36,091 nucleotides of DNA from Bacteroidota bacterium. Lineage in GTDB: Bacteria; Bacteroidota; Bacteroidia; Bacteroidales; JAAUTT01. Below the pieces are notes generated by a model. That model did no database searches. It was not told the DNA's origin and worked only from the letters and a program-made list of their open reading frames with translations. Within the stretch, counting starts at the first letter, position 1. The number at the start of each line of letters is the position of its first letter. This document shows positions 9,016-14,687 of the stretch, one piece after another. The stretch covers positions 1-36,091 of the forward strand of contig JAEYWD010000105.1 of NCBI GenBank assembly GCA_023429135.1. The letters are read 5' to 3'. The position numbers and the translations under genes were made by a program.

Positions 9016-9594
9016 TTATTGAATTTCAAGAAGTTCTTTTAAACGATTCTGGTTAAAACCTACCACAATCTGTCCGTTAATATCAGTCTGAGGTACACCT
9101 TGCTGACCTGTTCTTCTTACAAGATCCTGCGCCGCCTTTTCGTCGCGCGATACATCAACATCGGTAAACGGTACATTGTTTTTCCGGAGCCAGGCTTTTA
9201 AGGTATTACACCACGAACATGCTGGTGTTGAATAAATTGTAACATGTCTGGGTGTTTTTCCTTCAGCTTTAGCCTTCGCTGTAAAAACAGCATTATCGGT
9301 AAGGGCTTTATAAAAGCTGCTCTCGTTGCAACCCTTTATTACCGATGTAAGATTGTTGTTCTCGAAAAGTAAAAGAGAAGGAACCGTGGTAATATTGTAG
9401 GCCGGATGAATATCACGAACCACTGCTACATCGGCTGCAAAGGCTGGTGCCAGATTTTCGTCCTGCAAAGCTTCCCGGAAATTTTTAAGGGCACAACTGC
9501 TCTGATCGTTTCCCGACTTGTATAAAAGAAGAAACGATTTATCGAGATTCGCACTTCCTGTAATGAATTCGAATAGAGAATTAACTGTTTTCAT
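9016..9594 (-). CDS. Thioredoxin-like/glutaredoxin fusion protein
   Basis: 192 residues with two fused thioredoxin-fold domains. Residues 1-105 look like a monothiol bacilliredoxin-like domain: one cysteine at the active-site position (Cys34 in DQSSCALK) and a cis-proline loop TTVPSLLLF. Residues 116-192 form a glutaredoxin with YSTPACSWCNTLK (Cys126/Cys129) and QQGVPQTDING. The C-terminal half resembles YruB/NrdH-type glutaredoxins. It heads the five-gene redox operon. A TAATTTTG promoter element lies 25-32 nt upstream of its start, with a palindrome immediately behind it. Confidence 0.88.
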   Translation of the reverse strand: MKTVNSLFEFITGSANLDKSFLLLYKSGNDQSSCALKNFREALQDENLAPAFAADVAVVRDIHPAYNITTVPSLLLFENNNLTSVIKGCNESSFYKALTDNAVFTAKAKAEGKTPRHVTIYSTPACSWCNTLKAWLRKNNVPFTDVDVSRDEKAAQDLVRRTGQQGVPQTDINGQIVVGFNQNRLKELLEIQ

Positions 9595-9618
9595 AAACCT
9601 GGTTTATTTTTCTATCAG

Positions 9619-9626
9619 CAAAATTA
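9619..9626 (-). promoter_or_regulatory. Candidate -7 promoter element of the redox operon
   Basis: Minus strand TAATTTTG fits the Bacteroidota -7 consensus TAnnTTTG. Transcription would start about 18 nt before the glutaredoxin ATG. A T-rich GTTTT stands about 19 nt further upstream as a weak -33. The same octamer, at about the same distance, precedes the trxB operon. Confidence 0.5.
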
Positions 9627-9635
9627 CAGCGCTGT
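9626..9635. promoter_or_regulatory. Palindrome ACAGCGCTGT in the promoter spacer
   Basis: A perfect 10-bp palindrome touches the upstream edge of the TAATTTTG element, between -7 and -33. A repressor bound here would block sigma-factor access. No similar site was noticed at the trxB promoter. Confidence 0.4.
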
Positions 9636-9657
9636 CACAATAAAACCGGGGTAGAGA

Positions 9658-9674
9658 ATTGTTGGTACAACAAT
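9658..9674. promoter_or_regulatory. Inverted repeat ATTGTTG-GTA-CAACAAT
   Basis: Perfect 7-bp arms with a 3-nt centre, about 35-50 bp upstream of the likely -7 element. This is a good position for an activator or a second repressor dimer. The regulator is unknown. Confidence 0.4.
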
Positions 9675-9794
9675 CCTTTTATTGGAAATGAACAACTTTT
9701 TTATTGAGGAAGATTAACCCGATTTGCCAAATGAAACAATCTACCAGGCTATTTGCTTTATACAGTTAATAGAGTTACTTATTAAAACAGACCA

Positions 9795-9852
9795 GATAAT
9801 GTTATCGCGAGTGACACGATAATATTATCGTATAACTAGCGATAACATTATC
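9795..9852. promoter_or_regulatory. 58-bp near-perfect palindrome with three GATAA-NN-TTATC sites
   Basis: Pairing every base i with 19647-i gives 26 matches of 29 with no central loop; the mismatches are at 9809/9838, 9813/9834 and 9815/9832. Inside it, three 12-bp palindromes GATAA-NN-TTATC lie at 9795-9806, 9818-9829 and 9841-9852, each exactly 23 bp apart; the outer two are inverted copies of each other (14 bp), and the central one extends to a 16-bp perfect palindrome (9816-9831). It lies about 200 bp from both the glutaredoxin start and the DUF302 stop. It could be a three-site operator, or a long hairpin ending the TehA-DUF302 transcript. Confidence 0.7.
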
Positions 9853-10055
9853 GTCCCGCAGATGTGTGTAACTTATTAGGATAGCTATGAGGTAAATAAG
9901 CGTGCGCAGCATTGTCTTAAAATTATTTCTTGAGGAAGAGACGATAAATACCATCCTTAGCGGCTGTGAAAAAAGGCAATTACCATTCATATTTCGACTC
10001 AAAGATGGTGATTATACAACTGCATGATCACCAATGTTTATGCTCCCCTCAGGAA

Positions 10056-10562
10056 TCAGAATAAATTGAATTTGAAATTCATAAAACGAAGCATCTCTTC
10101 CACTTCGAGCGATACCTTTTCAATTAGAACTTCGGTTTCTCCCCCGAATAGCTTGCCCATAACAGCACCATTGGAGGTCGCAACATAAACCTGTCCGTCT
10201 GCTTTTTCATAAACAGCAAAATTTTTAGGCATCATGGCTCCAATTCGCTTCCGGTCATCGTCCATCAGCATTTCAGAGGAATATTTTCCGCTGCAATACT
10301 GAATAATATTGAATTTCCCGATGCTTTTACCACCATGCGCCTGAACCTCGGCATTCTGATCGATTACTTTTACAACATGCCATCCAGACTGAGCATTGAT
10401 GCGAGATGTTATTGTTTCAACTGTTTTGGTAAAATCGTAGGGACTCTTCATTTCTTTAATCATCATTTTACCAGCCGACTGATTGATAGCAATGCCTGTA
10501 AATATAACTCCTGCAATGAGGCCAAAAATTAAAAATACTATGGCGTTTATTTTAGTCTTCAT
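10056..10562 (-). CDS. DUF302 domain protein, membrane-anchored
   Basis: 168 residues with one N-terminal hydrophobic segment (about residues 7-26) followed by a DUF302 domain. Recognisable pieces are the early TVETITSRINAQSGWHV helix, the CSGKYSSEML strand-turn, MMPKNFAVYEKADGQVYVA and the closing long amphipathic helix ending VEEMLRFM. DUF302 proteins have no firmly established reaction; in other genomes they sit with sulfur, copper or heavy-metal genes. It follows the TehA-like gene by 29 nt on the same strand, so the two are probably cotranscribed and may act on the same stress. Confidence 0.85.
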   Translation of the reverse strand: MKTKINAIVFLIFGLIAGVIFTGIAINQSAGKMMIKEMKSPYDFTKTVETITSRINAQSGWHVVKVIDQNAEVQAHGGKSIGKFNIIQYCSGKYSSEMLMDDDRKRIGAMMPKNFAVYEKADGQVYVATSNGAVMGKLFGGETEVLIEKVSLEVEEMLRFMNFKFNLF

Positions 10563-10591
10563 TTTTACTAATATTTTGAATTAAAATTTGA

Positions 10592-11542
10592 TTATTCCTC
10601 TTTGATACAAATTTCGCCTTTACGGATATGCTTAACCGTATAAAAGGCAACAATGCTGATGGCAGCTATGGCAGCAAATAACAAAATCCAGGCAGCCACC
10701 ATAAAAAAAGTATAATGGGTAATCTGGTAAGCCAGCGTACTCGCTATAGTTATAGCCGCCAGAGGAAATGTAAATGCCCACCACGACATGAAAAATTTAA
10801 GCTGGGTAAAACTTTTATACATGGTTACCAGCAGTGCTACAAAGAAATAAGCTATGAGGAGCAAAAACACCGAAAAATTATCCCAACTGGATGTAATACG
10901 TATGTACGATATAAAGCCTACAGCGGGTGGAGCCAACAGGATAAAAAATGTTGGTATGAATTTTTCAGGAAGCTGAGCATGAAAAATAGCCCTATAAAGA
11001 AAAATGGTAAAAAGCACAATCCAGAAAAAGAACCCTACAGCAAAATAGAAATACGAAAAAATTACCGGTGCAAAATCGACTCCGCTCACAGGTATCAGTA
11101 TATTCCCAACAACCGGGATAAACCAGGCTGGATTAAAATGGTGTATTTCAAAGTTATGCTGTATCCAGAAACTTATTGTTTTAAACATAAAAACTGTATG
11201 CAATATTACACCCACCCACCATAAAGCAATTGATAGTAAGGGGAAATAGGTATAAAAAGCTATAGAAAGCAACAAAAGGGAGATACTTATGGCCGAGAAA
11301 AAGTTTATACGTATGCGATGCTTAAAATCAGTTTTAACTTCCTCCTGATACCACACCAGCTTCAGTCCATAAAGAATTGTAAAAGCAAAGAATAATACAA
11401 GTACAGTAAAAATAGAAACATCGTAAAATATTCGCGGCAACCATTGTAAATGATAAAACTTCCCTAACGCAATGGTAAGACCGGTAAGTCCCATTACAAC
11501 AGCAAAACTTGTAATGGGGAAAAATTGAATTTTCTCTTTCAT
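10592..11542 (-). CDS. TehA/SLAC1-family (TDT) anion or dicarboxylate transporter
   Basis: 316 residues, almost wholly hydrophobic with about ten membrane segments. Family markers are the NPAWFIPVVGNILIPVSG stretch in the middle and FMSWWAFTFPLAA in the C-terminal part, which match the TehA/SLAC1 superfamily. Members export C4-dicarboxylates or sulfite, or act as anion channels, and some give tellurite resistance; the substrate cannot be told from sequence. Sulfite export would fit the sulfur-redox surroundings but is inference. It is the first gene of a two-gene unit with the DUF302 protein, 120 bp downstream of trxB on the same strand. Confidence 0.85.
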   Translation of the reverse strand: MKEKIQFFPITSFAVVMGLTGLTIALGKFYHLQWLPRIFYDVSIFTVLVLFFAFTILYGLKLVWYQEEVKTDFKHRIRINFFSAISISLLLLSIAFYTYFPLLSIALWWVGVILHTVFMFKTISFWIQHNFEIHHFNPAWFIPVVGNILIPVSGVDFAPVIFSYFYFAVGFFFWIVLFTIFLYRAIFHAQLPEKFIPTFFILLAPPAVGFISYIRITSSWDNFSVFLLLIAYFFVALLVTMYKSFTQLKFFMSWWAFTFPLAAITIASTLAYQITHYTFFMVAAWILLFAAIAAISIVAFYTVKHIRKGEICIKEE

Positions 11543-11574
11543 TATTTATATACATTAAAATAAGGATAATGAAC

Positions 11575-11603
11575 CCATAACAAGGCTCATTTTAATTATG
11601 GGA
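11575..11603. terminator. Possible weak stem-loop after trxB
   Basis: Perfect 7-bp arms CCCATAA and TTATGGG enclose a 15-nt loop, about 60 nt after the trxB stop and 33 nt before the TehA-like start. The large loop and lack of a strong T-tract make it only a tentative terminator. Confidence 0.3.
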
Positions 11604-11662
11604 AATCGAATCGTTAAGGCGGGTACTTGAAAAAAGGTTCAAGTTGAGCGATTCAGGTTCTG

Positions 11663-12622
11663 TTAAGCAGCGATTAGCTTTTTTGATTTTGTTTTCTGTT
11701 CATGAATATAGTTCGAAGCGGCAAGAGCTGCAACTGTTCCGTCGCCTACGGCAGTGGTAACCTGACGGTAACGTTTGGCGGTGCTGTCGCCTGCGGCAAA
11801 TACCCCGACAACATTGGTCGACATGTCGTTACCAACCATAATCTCACCCCATTTATTCAGTTCAATTTTACCCTTCAGAAACTCCGTATTGGGAATATAA
11901 CCTATAAAAACAAAGGTACCGTCCGTTCTAAAACTGGTTATTGTTCCTGTAACAAGATCCTTTATATCGACACTCTCCAGTTTTTCGGAACCATTAAAAG
12001 CTGTTATGGCCGATTGCATAATAAACTTGATTTTTGGATTACTCCTGGCCTCTTCCACAGCATGTTCAAAAGCCTGAAAATGATCAAACTGATGCACAAT
12101 TGTTACTTTACTTGCATATTTGGTAAGCGATACCGCTTCTTCGAGCGCCGAGTTTCCCCCTCCTATCACAATAATTTCCTTATCGGTAAAGAAATCGCCA
12201 TCGCAGGTAGCGCAATACGATATCCCTTTGCCTTTAAATATATTTTCACCGGGAACTCCCAAGGTTCGGGACCTGCCCCCGGGTGAAAGAATAACGCTGT
12301 TGGCAGTATAGGTTTTACCATCCGAAAGTGTGATGCTTTTAACTTCGCCGTCGAGGTTTATTTCACTTACAGCAACATTCGATTTTATGTCGCAGCCGAA
12401 CGATTTCGCCTGCTTTTTCATAATATTGGCAAGCTGATATCCGCTGATACTTTCCACGCCAGGATAATTAGCTATTTCGTGGGTAAGGATCATTTGGCCG
12501 CCAATAGTACCCTCATCAATAATAATGGTACGGAGCCTTGCGCGCGACAGGTATATGCCTGCCGTTAAACCGGCAGGACCTGCCCCTAACACAATTGAAT
12601 CATAATGGTTTTGAGAATTCAT
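11663..12622 (-). CDS. trxB: Thioredoxin reductase (thioredoxin-disulfide reductase)
   Basis: 319 residues, the usual length. The FAD-binding motif GAGPAGLTAGIYLSRA opens the protein, the redox site is SYCATCDGDFF (Cys137/Cys140), the NADPH-binding motif is GGGNSALEEA, and the closing FAD motif is GVFAAGDST. It passes electrons from NADPH through FAD to thioredoxin in the cytoplasm. The partner gene for an atypical thioredoxin lies only 3 nt upstream, so the two are translated from one transcript. That pairing suggests this reductase serves the unusual thioredoxin, though the several other thioredoxins nearby are also possible substrates. Confidence 0.96.
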   Translation of the reverse strand: MNSQNHYDSIVLGAGPAGLTAGIYLSRARLRTIIIDEGTIGGQMILTHEIANYPGVESISGYQLANIMKKQAKSFGCDIKSNVAVSEINLDGEVKSITLSDGKTYTANSVILSPGGRSRTLGVPGENIFKGKGISYCATCDGDFFTDKEIIVIGGGNSALEEAVSLTKYASKVTIVHQFDHFQAFEHAVEEARSNPKIKFIMQSAITAFNGSEKLESVDIKDLVTGTITSFRTDGTFVFIGYIPNTEFLKGKIELNKWGEIMVGNDMSTNVVGVFAAGDSTAKRYRQVTTAVGDGTVAALAASNYIHEQKTKSKKLIAA

Positions 12623-12625
12623 GTT

Positions 12626-12982
12626 TTAAGCGTTAACTGTTGCATTAAATTCTTTATCCAAAATGGCAGTGATCTGCTCCCTGCTTTGAATACTTGATGT
12701 AGCTTTAACCACTTTCCCATTTTTGTAATAAATTGTAAACGGTATTCCCATAAAACCTCTTACTTCTGGTAAGTTACGAATTACATGCGAATGCATATTG
12801 TCAAACTCCATATCGTAAAACTTAACATGCTTATATTCGTCCTCCAGCTCCTCGGCAATTCCGTATACAGGAATACACATGGGCCCCATACGTCCGCATA
12901 TTACCATTACATTTTCGTTTTCGTTGATGATTTTTGCATGTTCATCGGCGGTGTTAATGTGTTTTAAATTTGTGTACAACAT
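12626..12982 (-). CDS. Atypical thioredoxin-like protein (CX6C)
   Basis: 118 residues with a thioredoxin fold: an N-terminal helix, a VMVIC strand, a MEFDNMHSH turn, the cis-proline loop FMGIPFTIYYKNG and a closing helix. The active-site strand reads VICGRMGPMCIPV, so the GPxC end is preserved but the first catalytic cysteine is replaced by glycine. A cysteine six residues further upstream (Cys29; the retained one is Cys36) could take its place. It is the first gene of an operon with trxB and has its own TAATTTTG promoter about 26-33 nt upstream. Probable partner of TrxB; its chemistry is not known. Confidence 0.82.
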   Translation of the reverse strand: MLYTNLKHINTADEHAKIINENENVMVICGRMGPMCIPVYGIAEELEDEYKHVKFYDMEFDNMHSHVIRNLPEVRGFMGIPFTIYYKNGKVVKATSSIQSREQITAILDKEFNATVNA

Positions 12983-13007
12983 GGCTTTTTGTTTAATTAT
13001 TACGACA

Positions 13008-13015
13008 CAAAATTA
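13008..13015 (-). promoter_or_regulatory. Candidate -7 promoter element of the trx-trxB operon
   Basis: Minus strand TAATTTTG matches TAnnTTTG, with a start point about 20 nt before the ATG at 12982. A TTGG lies about 15 nt upstream, closer than the usual -33 spacing. The shared octamer and leader length with the redox operon at 9594 support both calls. Confidence 0.5.
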
Positions 13016-13168
13016 CACTGCTACACCTTCCAATTTTTCATTTTGACCTTATACCGTAACAACCTTCGGCTTGTAAAAGGTTAACTTTTATATTGAAGTA
13101 AATTAAGATTTTATTTAGCGTCCTATCATAAAAATTTCTTGCGCCAACGGGAAAATGGCAGCAATTTA

Positions 13169-13216
13169 TTCGTTCACAACCCCTCCCTGTAAAATCGGAG
13201 GAGAATTGTGAACGAA
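13169..13216. terminator. Long stem-loop downstream of bacterioferritin
   Basis: Perfect 11-bp arms TTCGTTCACAA (13169-13179) and TTGTGAACGAA (13206-13216), with an inner CCTCC/GGAGG pair (13182-13186 and 13197-13201). It lies 67-114 nt after the bacterioferritin stop. There is no long T-tract, so it may be a transcript-end structure or an operator for the downstream operon. Confidence 0.5.
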
Positions 13217-13227
13217 AAATATTCACC

Positions 13228-13256
13228 TAAAAATACGAGGGTTAAGTGTATTTTTA
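13228..13256 (-). terminator. Probable terminator of the bacterioferritin gene
   Basis: A perfect 9-bp inverted repeat TAAAAATAC/GTATTTTTA with an 11-nt loop, starting 27 nt after the stop codon. On the minus strand the 3' arm carries a run of T. The stem is AT-rich and so rather weak. Confidence 0.5.
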
Positions 13257-13282
13257 AGAATTTGATAATAACGGTGATAATT

Positions 13283-13780
13283 TTATTCGGCAGGTCTGCC
13301 TTGAGCAACATTTTTACTATGTTCAATGGATTGTAATGCAAGATAGTTATCGCCAAACTTAACAAGGTTTTCCATTTCTTTATCGTATTGGTCAAAATGT
13401 CTTTCTTCGTCTTCAACCAGCGATTCAAATATTTTCTTTGTTGCCGAATCGGCATTTTTGGAACATTCGTTAGCCCAATTATTATAATCGTTGGCACTAC
13501 CGGTTTCCATTTCAGCAGCAAGTTGAAGCATTTGTTTCACGTCGTGAATCTTTTGCACTTCAACAGCCGGTTTCATTTCAACTTCACCCTTCAAAAACAG
13601 GATACGCTCGGCAAGTTTTTCAACATGCATCATTTCTTCAATAGCTGTTCTCTTAAACAGGTTCGAAAGCAGCTCATATCCCAGGTCGTCGCACCGGAAA
13701 TGAAAATACATGTACTGATGAACGGCAGCCAATTCATCGGCTACAGCTTTGTTTAGCAATTCAATACTTTTCTCTTTCAT
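13283..13780 (-). CDS. bfr: Bacterioferritin
   Basis: 165 residues from the ATG at 13780. The long upstream extension is AT-rich and not ferritin-like, so it was dropped. Di-iron site residues are Glu16 (VADELAAVHQY), Glu49 and His52 (IEEMMHVEKLAERILFLKG), a Glu in the third helix (EMETGSANDY) and ExxH in VEDEERHF. Met50 occupies the position of the heme-binding methionine of classical bacterioferritin, so heme may be bound between subunits. It stores iron and consumes peroxide or O2, which fits the neighbouring thiol-redox and peroxiredoxin genes. It lies alone, with a divergent methyltransferase upstream. Confidence 0.9.
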   Translation of the reverse strand: MKEKSIELLNKAVADELAAVHQYMYFHFRCDDLGYELLSNLFKRTAIEEMMHVEKLAERILFLKGEVEMKPAVEVQKIHDVKQMLQLAAEMETGSANDYNNWANECSKNADSATKKIFESLVEDEERHFDQYDKEMENLVKFGDNYLALQSIEHSKNVAQGRPAE

Positions 13781-14051
13781 TATTTCAAGGTTATTTAATT
13801 TAAATAGATTGATATTTTCAGAAGCACTAAATTTATAGATATTTTTCCTATTAATAAAATATGATAAATCTGCTCGGGATAAACATATGCTCAAATCCGG
13901 TAAAACAAACAATAACATGTACCCAGATGACGCTTCAGAACTTTATTCCGCAAAATGAGACATTTAACGGTTAATATTTCCGGTTCACCGATTTAAATAA
14001 CTTTCAAGAAAGAATACCAGTTATTTTCGTAAGGTAATAACAATAAATTAT

Positions 14052-14606
14052 ATGGAAAAACAACATGTATGTCCCTGGTGGCTGAGTTACACTTTTATTC
14101 TACCCATTCGCAAATACCAGCACGATCCTGAAAAAATTTTAAGTCCGTTCGTAAAAACGGGAATGAGTGTTATGGATTATGGTTCGGCAATGGGATATTT
14201 CAGTATACCTTTAGCTAAAATGACGGGAAAGGAAGGGAATGTCTACTGTGTGGATATTCAATCGAAGATGCTTGATAAACTCGAAAAAAGAGCGATAAAA
14301 TATGGTGTTTCAAACAATATTAAACCACTACTGGTGGGAAAAAATTATAATCCGCCCGACTTGAAGGAAAAACTGGATTTTGCATTAATGTTTGCTGTTG
14401 TACACGAAGTGCCAGACCAGGCGGGATTATTCAACGATATTTATTCCATGCTCAAACCTGAGGGAAAAGTTTTATTTGCTGAACCTAAAGGGCATGTAAA
14501 ACCGGAGGATTTCGAAAAATCGCTTCAGTTAGCCAAAAATGCAGGATTCACTATTGCTCAGGAAAAACCCATTAAAAAAGGTCTGAATGCTTTATTAGTA
14601 AAGTGA
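14052..14606 (+). CDS. Class I SAM-dependent methyltransferase
   Basis: 184 residues. The SAM-binding motif I is VMDYGSAMGYFSIPLA, slightly different from the usual GxGxG. The acidic residue of motif II is in VYCVDIQ, and motif III-like LKPEGKVLFAEPKGHV follows. The N terminus has a CPWWLSY motif near residues 7-13. The substrate is unknown; methylation of a small thiol, metalloid or quinone is possible but not shown. It is divergent from bacterioferritin and convergent with the TonB receptor gene, so it is a single-gene transcription unit. AAGG 14-17 nt upstream may serve as a ribosome binding site. Confidence 0.82.
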   Translation: MEKQHVCPWWLSYTFILPIRKYQHDPEKILSPFVKTGMSVMDYGSAMGYFSIPLAKMTGKEGNVYCVDIQSKMLDKLEKRAIKYGVSNNIKPLLVGKNYNPPDLKEKLDFALMFAVVHEVPDQAGLFNDIYSMLKPEGKVLFAEPKGHVKPEDFEKSLQLAKNAGFTIAQEKPIKKGLNALLVK

Positions 14607-14643
14607 TCTTGTTTTTAAGGATGGGTTAACAGCAAATTTTAAG

Positions 14644-14677
14644 AAGTGAGTGTCCAGTAATTTTAGGACACTCACTT
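14644..14677. terminator. Bidirectional terminator between convergent genes
   Basis: Perfect 12-bp arms AAGTGAGTGTCC (14644-14655) and GGACACTCACTT (14666-14677) with a 10-nt loop. It lies 38 nt after the methyltransferase stop and 11 nt after the end of the receptor gene. TTGTT follows on one side and TTCTTAAAATTT on the other. The GTGTCC...GGACAC core also resembles insertion-sequence ends, so a decayed element is an alternative. Confidence 0.75.
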
Positions 14678-14687
14678 GTTAAAGAAT

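Larger units (their letters stand above)
9595..10055. other. 461-bp control region upstream of the redox operon
   Basis: No credible gene was found. The region holds a -7 promoter element (9619-9626), a 10-bp palindrome (9626-9635), an inverted repeat (9658-9674) and a 58-bp near-perfect palindrome (9795-9852). A 66-codon open frame crossing the palindrome lacks protein-like character and was rejected. This is the most structured intergenic region in the window. Confidence 0.6.
12983..13282. other. Intergenic region between bacterioferritin and the trxB operon
   Basis: 300 bp with no credible gene. It holds the promoter of the trx-trxB operon (13008-13015) and two stem-loops downstream of bacterioferritin (13169-13216 and 13228-13256). 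A short dyad AACCTT/AAGGTT spans 13061-13082. Confidence 0.5.

Noticed and set aside
9802..10002. 66-codon minus-strand frame across the 58-bp palindrome
   Set aside because: It translates the palindrome itself and lacks any protein-like pattern or ribosome binding site.
10592..11542. Naming the transporter tehA with tellurite resistance as function
   Set aside because: Family membership is clear but the substrate of TehA/SLAC1 relatives varies, and no tehB is adjacent.
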